Source: JBFMFR01 sp040752025 (lineage in GTDB: Bacteria > Chloroflexota > Anaerolineae > Anaerolineales > UBA4823). From it: a stretch of 45,208 nucleotides of DNA. Made by a program: the position numbers and the translations under genes. The stretch lies in assembly GCA_040752025.1 (NCBI GenBank), contig JBFMFR010000056.1, positions 1-45,208 on the forward strand, read 5' to 3'. This document shows positions 1-7,336 of the stretch, piece after piece. Numbering within the stretch: position 1 is the stretch's first letter; the number at the start of each line of letters is the position of its first letter. Under the pieces are notes generated by a model that was not told where the DNA came from, did no database searches, and saw nothing but the letters and a program-made list of their open reading frames with translations.

Positions 1-2
1 GG

Positions 3-182
3 ATACCGCTTCGCTCTTACCCACTTTTCCACACCCTCTACTACGACTACGCCGGCGATCCACTTCTCTCCCTGGCTGCCCTCAACAACTTTCTCTCAAT
101 ACCCTTGACGGTTCTAAACATCTGTAGTCCAACCCCAGGAAGCGCCCGCTGCCCGGGTCGTCGAACTCGACCTGCTCCATGA
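3..182 (+). other. Open left-edge reading frame, possible remnant of an inserted element
   Basis: A plus-strand frame is open from the window edge to a TGA at 180-182. Its first 40 or so codons read as plausible protein, with a patch YYDYAGDPLLSLAALNNFL. From about position 120 it runs antisense through the RHS gene and is no longer credible. The likely picture is that sequence up to about 110-125 is foreign to the RHS gene and may be the 3' end of a gene in an inserted element. I do not recognise the family, so this is only a candidate. Confidence 0.25.
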
Positions 183-2256
183 CCTTGACCAGGCGGCCCT
201 GCGCATCGTACTGGTAGAACAGGGCGTGCCCCTGGGGGTCCCGGTACTCGCCCACCCGCCCGCGCAGGTCGCCCTGGGCGTAGAACAGGTAGGTGTTCTG
301 CGCCTTGTCCCGCAGCCGGAAAGTGTCGGTCAGCACGCCTTGCAGGCTGAACTCGCCCAATTCCAGCGTGGCGCACAGGCCCGGGTAGGGCTGGTACGTG
401 CCGTCGCCGTTGTCCATGAACTGGTAGCGGTTGGTGCCGCGCGCTTTGAACACCACCCCCGGCAGGCCGGTCAGAGTGTCGCTGAACACCAGGCGCGTGT
501 CCAGGCTGTGCGTCCAGCCGTAGCCCAGGGTATCGGTGTACACCCGGCTGACCAGGGTGTGGGTGTAGACCCCTGTCACCAGCGTGCTGTAGCTGCGCTC
601 GAAAGCCAGCGGCCCGGCCGCCGTCGGCGCCGACAGGTCTTCCACGGCATAATCGTACCCGCCGGTGTGCGTATTGATCGGCCCGTTTACAGTGTCTTGG
701 GCTTCCTTGTACGTTGTTCCAAAGCAGTCGTCCTCGTCACAGGTGTTTGCCAATGCCGACTGCACTGCCTGGGCGTCTACGATCGTTACGGAGGCCATAG
801 TTCCACTCGTGCCAGGTGCCCCGAGGTAGTGATTGGTTATTGTCGTAAAATAATCCCCCGTTTTGTTTTCCCAGTTTTGTCCTCCATCTGGCGAATACAT
901 TGCTACTCGCGCCGGATCCGCAGAATCCCCTATTTCAACGTGAGATGCAGTCAGCAGGTGCTGCCCATCACCCGGCCACGCCCATACCGCACTCATTCGA
1001 CCAGGTACGTGTTGTGTATCAGTGAACACACTGGCAACACTCCAATTCTCACCGCCATCCTGTGAGGTCAACAGATTCCAATAACGAACGTTGTTCTTGG
1101 TGAAAAAACTTGTGTAATAGATTTCCTGGCTGTTCTTTGGATTCGATCCGATTGCATGGTTATAATATTCTACCGGATAAAATGTCCCATCGATCGTAGC
1201 GGTTTTTGTAATCCAGTCCGTACCTCCATCCAGGGATCGATACAAATGTACCCCCTTGCTACCACCATCTATGGATGCATACATCGTTTGATCCGCCGAA
1301 TTTTCGTCAGCCGGCACGTGGATGTCGAAGGGATGCCACCAGGTGCCGAACTCGGCAAGCCATTCGAATTCGCTCCCGCCATTCGCAGATTGCCAAATTT
1401 CTGGATCTCCCATTCCTACTCCAATCCACAGGCGGTTAGCGTTATGACCGGAAAGTGCAAAACCGATGGACGCTGACCCTCCGTTCCCCATTTGATTCGA
1501 CCAGTTTCCCCAGGTATTCCCCCCATCCGCAGATCTTCCAACGAACATTGGAGTAGAGAGTCCCCAACCACACTCAACGGCGATATAGAGAAGATTCTCC
1601 TGAACATGGCTGGCTTGTACGCGAGGTACCCATGCCCCATCCAGGTAATTTTCGCAGATCTCTCCACTTTGCAGAACACTATCTGCGTCGAAAACCTTCT
1701 TCCAAACAGGCTGGGTAGCGTTCAGGTTTTCCGTTCTCCACACACTGCCAAAAGCAGCCAGTGCATTTAATTTTAGTGCACCTACTGTTACCCAGGCGCG
1801 GTGCATTGGGTCGAAAGGGTCCAGTACGAAATCAATGATCACCGGCGTACGTGTGTGCAAGGTAGATGTTATCAACACCCCCCCGGTCACATCTTCCCAA
1901 TGTGGCCAGGCAGCATAGAAATTGCGCGACCGGGCGATGTGGGATTGACTGGCCAGATAGACCGCTCCCGAGGGCGTTGGTTCAACTGGCAGCGAGCGCT
2001 GCGGCGCTTCCACCCGCGCTTTGGGCGCAGCCTGCACCCCGCTGGTGCGCGGTTCCGCTCGAACGCCTGCCAGGGTGGCTGTTTCAAGCTGCGTCTGCGC
2101 CGCCTCCGCTTGCGCCGCCGCGCCCGGCGCGGCCGCTTCGACCCGGCTGACTGTCCCAATCGAGGAGAGCAGCAGAGCCAGGATCACCAGGGCGTGAACC
2201 AGCCGCAGCGCGGCCGGAAGGGTAGATTTGGTCGGTTGGGTAAGACGCGCGATCAT
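82..2256 (-). CDS. Secreted BNR (Asp-box) / RHS-repeat protein, C-terminally truncated
   Basis: Exported surface protein of 724 residues. The start at 2256 is preferred over the upstream ATG at 2274 because GGAGGT lies 6 nt before it. A hydrophobic signal peptide (about residues 18-42) is followed by an Ala/Thr/Pro-rich linker. Then come four Asp-box motifs of the S-x-D-x-G-x-x-W type (SADGGNTW, SLDGGTDW, SQDGGENW, SPDGGQNW) spread over roughly residues 240-465, as in BNR/sialidase-type beta-propellers. Next is a DUF6531-like entry segment (PINTHTGGYDYAVEDL, about 525-545), then the start of an RHS/YD-repeat region (FYQYDAQGRLVKV). RHS proteins normally continue for hundreds of residues. Here the frame ends after RFLGLDY with an unrelated 13-residue tail, so the RHS barrel and any C-terminal cargo are lost. 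The BNR part (about 800-1800) looks AT-richer than both flanks. No enzyme activity is claimed. Confidence 0.8.
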   Translation of the reverse strand: MIARLTQPTKSTLPAALRLVHALVILALLLSSIGTVSRVEAAAPGAAAQAEAAQTQLETATLAGVRAEPRTSGVQAAPKARVEAPQRSLPVEPTPSGAVYLASQSHIARSRNFYAAWPHWEDVTGGVLITSTLHTRTPVIIDFVLDPFDPMHRAWVTVGALKLNALAAFGSVWRTENLNATQPVWKKVFDADSVLQSGEICENYLDGAWVPRVQASHVQENLLYIAVECGWGLSTPMFVGRSADGGNTWGNWSNQMGNGGSASIGFALSGHNANRLWIGVGMGDPEIWQSANGGSEFEWLAEFGTWWHPFDIHVPADENSADQTMYASIDGGSKGVHLYRSLDGGTDWITKTATIDGTFYPVEYYNHAIGSNPKNSQEIYYTSFFTKNNVRYWNLLTSQDGGENWSVASVFTDTQHVPGRMSAVWAWPGDGQHLLTASHVEIGDSADPARVAMYSPDGGQNWENKTGDYFTTITNHYLGAPGTSGTMASVTIVDAQAVQSALANTCDEDDCFGTTYKEAQDTVNGPINTHTGGYDYAVEDLSAPTAAGPLAFERSYSTLVTGVYTHTLVSRVYTDTLGYGWTHSLDTRLVFSDTLTGLPGVVFKARGTNRYQFMDNGDGTYQPYPGLCATLELGEFSLQGVLTDTFRLRDKAQNTYLFYAQGDLRGRVGEYRDPQGHALFYQYDAQGRLVKVMEQVEFDDPGSGRFLGLDYRCLEPSRVLRESC

Positions 2257-2639
2257 AGAATTACCTCCGTGCATATCGTGACTGTCCCCCTTGCGCTCGA
2301 AGGCCCACCGCTAATCCTGCTATCTTCGAGTCCCCTGGGAGCGTGTGCTGCGCTTTCCGCCTACCGCTCGTTGGCAACGATAACGCACCAGATTATACTC
2401 GAAAACATTCTACCAGTCTACAAATCCGTGGTTTTTGAACAGGCGACCCGGCGCGCCTCCCCGTGCGTTGCATCTTCAAGCGGCGCACTTTGCCGCCGTG
2501 CGATGCACGTCCGCCGCCGTCCTCACCCAATTACCTGGTTGCCTTATTACCCGGTTGCCTTCTTGCCCAATCAGCGCATCCCCCAACGGGTTAAACTTCG
2601 GGGGATTTCCCATTTAACCCCTTGCCTTCTCCGAACATC

Positions 2640-2820
2640 TGTGCTAAAAACAGGTATGCGCCTACCCTCTACCTCACACCTGCGAATTCCTGGTTTGCAC
2701 CTTGCATTTTCTATCCTGCAACTTGCCCTTTACTTCCTGCACCTTCTAATTCCCGCCTTGCAACTTGCACCTTACAATTTCTACCTTCTAACTTGCACCC
2801 TGAACCTTCGTTCCTCCAAA
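2640..2820. repeat. Degenerate low-complexity repeat tract
   Basis: Short variants of CCTTGCACCTTGCA, CCTGCAACTTGC and CTTACAATTTCTACC follow each other imperfectly for about 180 bases, giving a pyrimidine-rich plus strand. A shorter tract of the same flavour (ACCTGGTTGCC, ACCCGGTTGCC) lies at about 2525-2575. No period is perfect, so this is a decayed or slippage-generated array and not a CRISPR. Confidence 0.6.
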
Positions 2821-2911
2821 AAACTGCGATTAATATTTTTATTCAAAAATGCCGTCGATGAGTCCCACCCTCCCCACACCCCATCGAGCAATCCGCCCCT
2901 TTCGTTTATTT

Positions 2912-2934
2912 GTGCGGAACTTCCTGTTCCGCAC
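2912..2934. terminator. 9-bp perfect hairpin, terminator-like
   Basis: GTGCGGAAC, loop TTCCT, GTTCCGCAC. There is no T-run on the plus strand; on the minus strand it is followed by an A/T-containing stretch. It separates the repeat tract from the promoter at 2975 and may insulate it. The function is uncertain. Confidence 0.4.
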
Positions 2935-2974
2935 CCATTCGTTGACCCCATTCGTTGATCCCAAATGATCGGGG

Positions 2975-2980
2975 TATAAT
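2975..2980 (+). promoter_or_regulatory. TATAAT box next to the start at 2989
   Basis: A perfect TATAAT ends 8 nt before the ATG at 2989. If it is the -10 element, transcription would start at or within a few bases of the start codon, giving a leaderless mRNA. No Shine-Dalgarno sequence is visible before this ATG, which fits. Confidence 0.55.
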
Positions 2981-2988
2981 CGCACGGT

Positions 2989-4533
2989 ATGCACACGCAT
3001 CGAGGCTTGCGCTTTCACTGGCTGCCCGTGGCCGGGCGATTTTTGCTGCTTACGGCAGTCTTCGCTTTGACATATACCCAGTCGCCGCTCTACACCTCCA
3101 ACCAGAACCAATACTTCCTGCACGGCCTGGCGCGGGCGGGTTATGGCAGCCTGGCGCAGGATTGGCTGGCGAACACCCTCGACCCCACGCCGGTGTTTAC
3201 GTTCATTGTGGAATGGACTTACCGGGTTTTGCACTGCAAGGAAATTTTCTACGCGTATTACGCCCTGCTGATGGGGGTGTACCTGTTCAGCCTGTTGGGC
3301 ATCGTCGAGCAGGTTTTCCCGCTGCGGCGCTCGCCCACGCTTTTCCTGGCCTACCTGGCCGGCCTGTTCCTGGTGCATTCGGCCGGGCTGCGCTTTGCCC
3401 TGTCGCGAGCGCTGGGCGAGAACTGGACTTACGTGCTGGAGGACGGCGTGGCCGACCAGCGCCTGCTCGGACCGGTGTTCCAGCCCAGCACGTTCGGGGT
3501 CCTGCTGCTGCTCTCGATTTACCTGTTCCTCCAGCGCCGTGCGATCTGGGCCGTGCTGTGCGCCGTGCTGGCCGCCACGCTGCACCCCACCTACCTGCTC
3601 AGCGCGGCGGCGCTGACTTTTACGTATATGCTGCTGACTTATTGGGAAGAGCGCCGCTTCGAGAAGCCGGTCTGGCTGGGCGGGGCGGCTTTGCTGGCCG
3701 TAGCGCCGGTCGTGGCTTACGTGTACCTCAACTTCGGCAGTACACCGCCTGGGACCACGGCCCAGGCGCAGCACATCCTGATCGATTTTCGCATCCCGCA
3801 CCACGCCCGGGTGGACTGGTGGTTCGACGCCACAGCGGTCTTCAAGCTGGGCCTGGTGCTGGCGGCCCTGTGGCGGGTGCGCAAACAGCGCTTGCTGGGC
3901 GTGCTGGCGCCGCCCTTCGCCGTTGCGGTGACGCTGACGGTGGTGCAGGTGCTGACCGGCAGCGCGACTTTGGCGCTGCTCTTCCCCTGGCGGATGTCCA
4001 CCTGGCTGGCGCCGCTGGCCACAGCGCTGCTGCTGGCCTGGCTGATTACAGAGCTGGCGCAGCGCCTGGGCTCGCGGCTGGCGCCTTACCGGGGCTGGGC
4101 CCAGGCGGCCAGCCTGGGGCTGATCGCCCTGACGGTGCTGGTGGGTGGCGTACGCCTGCGCCTGGATTTCGCCCGCCAGGCAGCAGCGCCTGAGCGGCTG
4201 TTGCTGGCCTATGTGGCGCAGCACAAAGCGCCCGGCGAGGTGTATTTGATCCCGACCAAGATGCAGGATTTTCGTTTGGTCAGCGGAGCGCCGGCCTACG
4301 TCGAGTTTAAATCGATCCCGTACCGGGATGCGGATGTGCTGGAGTGGTACCGCCGCATCCAACTGAGCGAGCGTGTTTACAAGCGGGAGGACTGCGGGGC
4401 GCTGGCCTCGCTGGCTGAAGAAGGGGTGACCCAGGTGGTGCTGCCGGCTGAGAGCCAGGCGGCGGCCTGCCCGGCTTTGCGAGAAGTGTATGCAGATGGA
4501 CAGTATGGACTCTACCGGCTCGACACGCCTTGA
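2989..4533 (+). CDS. Polytopic membrane protein of unknown function
   Basis: A 514-residue integral membrane protein with roughly ten hydrophobic segments, starting at LLLTAVFALTY and ending near residue 390, then a soluble tail of about 120 residues. Early loops carry polar/aromatic residues (NQNQYFLHGLARAGYG). Topology, a small C-terminal extracytoplasmic domain and length recall GT-C type or related lipid-linked sugar proteins, but no diagnostic motif was recognised, so no function is assigned. The start follows a TATAAT at 2975 with no ribosome-binding site. The 3' end overlaps the next gene by 44 nt, implying co-transcription with the sensor kinase. The pairing hints that the kinase or this protein senses or acts on the envelope, which is inference only. 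Confidence 0.75.
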   Translation: MHTHRGLRFHWLPVAGRFLLLTAVFALTYTQSPLYTSNQNQYFLHGLARAGYGSLAQDWLANTLDPTPVFTFIVEWTYRVLHCKEIFYAYYALLMGVYLFSLLGIVEQVFPLRRSPTLFLAYLAGLFLVHSAGLRFALSRALGENWTYVLEDGVADQRLLGPVFQPSTFGVLLLLSIYLFLQRRAIWAVLCAVLAATLHPTYLLSAAALTFTYMLLTYWEERRFEKPVWLGGAALLAVAPVVAYVYLNFGSTPPGTTAQAQHILIDFRIPHHARVDWWFDATAVFKLGLVLAALWRVRKQRLLGVLAPPFAVAVTLTVVQVLTGSATLALLFPWRMSTWLAPLATALLLAWLITELAQRLGSRLAPYRGWAQAASLGLIALTVLVGGVRLRLDFARQAAAPERLLLAYVAQHKAPGEVYLIPTKMQDFRLVSGAPAYVEFKSIPYRDADVLEWYRRIQLSERVYKREDCGALASLAEEGVTQVVLPAESQAAACPALREVYADGQYGLYRLDTP

Positions 4534-6562
4534 CCGGCGCAGGCTGTGGCCGGCGTTCGTGTTCCTGGCGCTGGAAGTGCTGGCCCTGGCGAGCCTGACC
4601 TGGCTGCCACAGCGGCCTGCCGTGCTGGCAACGCGCTTTTCGCTAGGGGTGGCCTTCCTGGTGCTGCTGGCTGGCTGGCTGCCGGCCTTGCTGCGCCCCG
4701 TGCCCGGGACGCTGCTGGCAGCCTGCCTGGCAACGGTGATGGCCAGTATCTTGATCACGCCCCTGGAGAACGAAGACCTGCCGGGGTATTTCCTGAGCAC
4801 ACCGGTGATCCAGGCGGCGCCGGCCTACCTGCTATTACGCCTGGTGAACGGCGCCCTGCTGGGACCGCTGCTTTTCCACCTGGCGGCGCGCTTCCCGCGG
4901 CGGGCCCACATCTCAGACCGCTCGCTGGCCTGGGTGTATGCGGCCAGCCTGGCGTTGTTGTTCATCGTGCTGCTGGCAGGCGCCAAAACGCTGCGGATTG
5001 TGGCAGGCTGGAGCCTGCTGGCCTGGACGGGAGGGCTGGCGGTGGCCGCGGCGGTTTTGCTGCTGCGCGTCAGCCGCAGCAGCGCCCCTGAGGAGCGGCG
5101 GGCGGCCCAACAGGCGCGCCTGCTGTTCTTATGCCTGGTGCTGGCGGAAACTCCGGCGCTGCTGCGCCCACTTGGGTTGTTCTTGCGCTTCGAGTTCGTC
5201 TCGTACAACTTTTTCCTGGCAGCGCAGATCCTGGTGCCGTTAGGCGTCGCCTACGCGGTCTTGCGCCACGACCTGTTCGGCATCGACAGCGCCCTGCGGC
5301 GCGGGCTGGCCTACGCCGCCCTGTCGCTGCTGCTGCTGGCAGTGTACTTCGGCCTGACCGTGGGGCTGACTGCGCTGCTGGCGAACGTATGGAGCCAGTT
5401 TCGCGGCGCAGCCGCCGTGTTCAGCCTGTTCGTGGCGGCCCTGGGCTTCGAGCCGCTGCGCAAGCGCGTGCAGCGCGGCATCGATCAGGCCCTGTACCCG
5501 GACCGCTTGAACTTCCAGCGGGCAGTTGGCGAGGCCCAGGCCGCGCTGGGGCGGGTGGTCAGCCGCCAGGAAGTCATCCACCTGCTGACAGATGAGCTGC
5601 CTGCCCGGCTGGGAGCGGAATGGGCCAGCCTTTCGCTCTTCCCGGCCCCGGATGTGCCCGGGCGCACCGACCCGGAACCGGCCTGGAACGCCCAGTTGGT
5701 GGTGGCGGGGCAGCCGTTGGGGCGCTACTGGCTGGGGCCGCGCCGCGCCGGGCCCTCGTATGACCGCGACGAGCAGGCGCAACTGCGCATTTTGAGCGGG
5801 CAGGCGGCCCTGGCGCTGGCTTACGCCGATACCATCGAAGCCCTGCGCCAGCTCAACCGCGAGCTGGAAGCGCGCGTCGAGCAGCGCACCGCGCAGGTGC
5901 TGCACCAGCAGCGCGCCCTGGCGGCTTTCGAGGAGCGCCAGCGCCTGGCGCGCGAGCTGCACGACTCGGTGACGCAGGCGCTGTTCAGCATGAACCTGAG
6001 CGCCCGCGCCCTGCGCGGCCTGGTGCGCCGCGACCCTCCGGCGGCGGTGAGCGGGCTGAGCGAGCTGGAAGCCGCCGCGCAGCAGGCGCTGGCAGAGATG
6101 CGCGCCCTGTTGGCCCAACTGCGCGCTCCCCAGGGGGAGCAGATCGTTGAAGAGCAGGCCGATCTGGTCGGCCTGGTGCGTCAGTATTGCGCCCAGTTGG
6201 AAAGGGAAGCCGGCGCCGCGCATTTGAAGGTCGAACTGGACAGCCCGGAAAGCCTGCTGCTGCCCAATCACCTGGCTCACGAGCTCTTGCAGATGATCAA
6301 AGAAGGGCTGCACAACGTGCGCAAGCACAGCGGCGTGGCGCAGGCAAACTGCCGCATCCTGCCCCAGGGTGGGCGCCTGCGGCTGTGGATCAGCGACCGC
6401 GGCGGCGGCTTCGACCCGCAGCAGGCCGGCGCGTCTGGCTTCGGCCTGCGCGGCATGCGCGAGCGCGTCCAGTCTCTCGGGGGGGATTTCGAAATCGAGA
6501 CGCAGCCTGGCTCTGGAACGACTCTGAAAGTCAGCATTCCGATAGGAGAAGCGGCGAGATGA
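4490..6562 (+). CDS. NarL-family membrane sensor histidine kinase
   Basis: A 690-residue sensor kinase. The first half has about eight TM helices and then the segment AVLRHDLFGIDSALRRGLAY, a layout common in Chloroflexota kinases. A degenerate GAF-like sensor part (about 345-440) and a coiled coil (about 445-485) lead into the HisKA_3 dimerisation helix ERQRLARELHDSVTQALF, with the phospho-acceptor His near residue 491. The HATPase domain follows, with N box (EGLHNVRKHSG), G1 (DRGGGFDP) and G2 (GFGLRGMRERV). It autophosphorylates and passes phosphate to a receiver, almost certainly the LuxR-type regulator whose ATG overlaps its stop (ATGA). The first ATG is used; two more in-frame ATGs follow within 15 nt. 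It starts inside the preceding membrane protein gene. Confidence 0.92.
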   Translation: MQMDSMDSTGSTRLDRRRLWPAFVFLALEVLALASLTWLPQRPAVLATRFSLGVAFLVLLAGWLPALLRPVPGTLLAACLATVMASILITPLENEDLPGYFLSTPVIQAAPAYLLLRLVNGALLGPLLFHLAARFPRRAHISDRSLAWVYAASLALLFIVLLAGAKTLRIVAGWSLLAWTGGLAVAAAVLLLRVSRSSAPEERRAAQQARLLFLCLVLAETPALLRPLGLFLRFEFVSYNFFLAAQILVPLGVAYAVLRHDLFGIDSALRRGLAYAALSLLLLAVYFGLTVGLTALLANVWSQFRGAAAVFSLFVAALGFEPLRKRVQRGIDQALYPDRLNFQRAVGEAQAALGRVVSRQEVIHLLTDELPARLGAEWASLSLFPAPDVPGRTDPEPAWNAQLVVAGQPLGRYWLGPRRAGPSYDRDEQAQLRILSGQAALALAYADTIEALRQLNRELEARVEQRTAQVLHQQRALAAFEERQRLARELHDSVTQALFSMNLSARALRGLVRRDPPAAVSGLSELEAAAQQALAEMRALLAQLRAPQGEQIVEEQADLVGLVRQYCAQLEREAGAAHLKVELDSPESLLLPNHLAHELLQMIKEGLHNVRKHSGVAQANCRILPQGGRLRLWISDRGGGFDPQQAGASGFGLRGMRERVQSLGGDFEIETQPGSGTTLKVSIPIGEAAR

Positions 6563-7248
6563 ATCCCAAAGCAAAAATTCCGAACGCTGAAAAGCCCTCC
6601 AAAATTCGCATCTTTTTGGCGGATGACCACGAGATCGTGCTGCGCGGCCTGCGCATGACCATCCAGGGGGAAGCGGATATGGAACTGGTGGGCGAGGCGC
6701 GCAACGGCCGCCAGGCGCTGGAGGGGGTTGCCGCCGTCCGCCCGGACGTGATCCTGCTCGATCTGCAAATGCCGGATATGGACGGCATCCAGGCTGCCAC
6801 GGCGATCCGCGCCGCTTATCCGCAGGTGGCGATCCTGGTGCTGACCAGTTTTCGTGAGGACGCCCAGCTTTACGCTGCCCTGCGCGCCGGCGTGAACGGT
6901 TACCTGCTCAAGGATATCCGCGGCGACGACCTGGTGCAGGCCATCCGCGGCGCGGCGCGCGGCGAACCGCAGCTCCATCCCGAGATCGCTCGCCGCCTGA
7001 TGGAGCGCATGCCCGCCCCGCAAGACCCGCTGGGAGAGCTGACCGAGCGCGAGCGCCAGGTGCTGGCGTTGGTCGCACACGGGCGCAGCAACAAGGAGAT
7101 CGGCCTGGCGCTTTCGCTTTCAGAGGTGACGGTCAAAGGTTACGTCAGCAATGTCTTGAGCAAGCTGCACGTGGAAGATCGCACCCAGGCGGCGCTGTTG
7201 GCGGTGCGCTACGGGCTGGTATCGGCGCAGGACCTGCCTGGCGGCTAA
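6559..7248 (+). CDS. LuxR/NarL-type response regulator
   Basis: A 229-residue two-domain response regulator. The receiver has the acidic pair D22-D23, phospho-acceptor D68 (VILLDLQMPDMDG), T96 and K118 (GYLLKD), all intact. A LuxR-type helix-turn-helix (about 163-225) carries LTEREREQ-like LTERERQVLALVAHGRSNKEIG and the recognition helix SEVTVKGYVSNVL. The ATG at 6559 overlaps the kinase stop codon in an ATGA arrangement, so translation is coupled. The reading frame is open further upstream inside the kinase gene, but this start matches the family length. It is the cognate partner of the kinase. The inverted repeats just downstream, before the P450 gene, are candidate sites for it. Confidence 0.93.
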   Translation: MNPKAKIPNAEKPSKIRIFLADDHEIVLRGLRMTIQGEADMELVGEARNGRQALEGVAAVRPDVILLDLQMPDMDGIQAATAIRAAYPQVAILVLTSFREDAQLYAALRAGVNGYLLKDIRGDDLVQAIRGAARGEPQLHPEIARRLMERMPAPQDPLGELTERERQVLALVAHGRSNKEIGLALSLSEVTVKGYVSNVLSKLHVEDRTQAALLAVRYGLVSAQDLPGG

Positions 7249-7260
7249 ATAGCTCAAATA

Positions 7261-7289
7261 CCTACGAAAGTAGGGGGGAGATTCCCTAC
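7261..7289. promoter_or_regulatory. Two overlapping inverted repeats, candidate regulator site
   Basis: CCTAC-GAAA-GTAGG (7261-7274) and GTAGGG with CCCTAC (7270-7275 and 7284-7289) share the same GTAGG arm, so as RNA they are mutually exclusive. As DNA they form an inverted-repeat cluster of the kind a dimeric NarL-type regulator could bind. They sit between the response-regulator gene and the P450 gene. The role is inferred from position only. Confidence 0.4.
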
Positions 7290-7320
7290 CCAGGCAGGCA
7301 GACAACCAGGGGGAAAGCGG

Positions 7321-7336
7321 TTATCCTAAGGATAAT
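7321..7336 (+). promoter_or_regulatory. Palindrome TTATCC-TAA-GGATAA with a GATAAT box
   Basis: A perfect 6-bp inverted repeat at 7321-7335 contains GATAAT (7331-7336), a good -10-like hexamer. It overlaps the first possible ATG of the P450 gene (7335). If it is a promoter, the real start would be the ATG at 7377. Confidence 0.4.

Larger units (their letters stand above)
2257..2988. other. Gene-free spacer between divergent genes
   Basis: About 730 bases without a credible gene. The long plus-strand frame that crosses it is low-complexity and overlaps the RHS gene antisense. It holds an AT-rich segment near 2380-2430, a degenerate C/T-rich repeat tract (about 2640-2820), a 9-bp hairpin (2912-2934), a short direct repeat (ATTCGTTGACCCC and ATTCGTTGATCCC, 2937-2962) and the promoter of the next gene. 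The RHS gene's own promoter must also lie here, but I cannot assign it. Confidence 0.7.

Noticed and set aside
1801..2958. A 385-codon plus-strand reading frame across the RHS start and spacer
   Set aside because: It is antisense to the RHS signal region, runs through low-complexity C/T repeats and shows no domain or ribosome-binding site.
2913..2962. Integration (att) site from the hairpin plus direct repeat
   Set aside because: No integrase or tRNA in the window and no second copy of the repeat.
2839..4800. A 653-codon minus-strand frame opposite the first membrane protein and the kinase start
   Set aside because: The Arg/Gln/Pro-rich product is the antisense shadow of a high-GC gene with a clear membrane-protein frame on the plus strand.
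5240..6574. Long minus-strand frame opposite the histidine kinase
   Set aside because: The plus-strand frame has unambiguous HisKA_3 and HATPase motifs; the antisense product has none.
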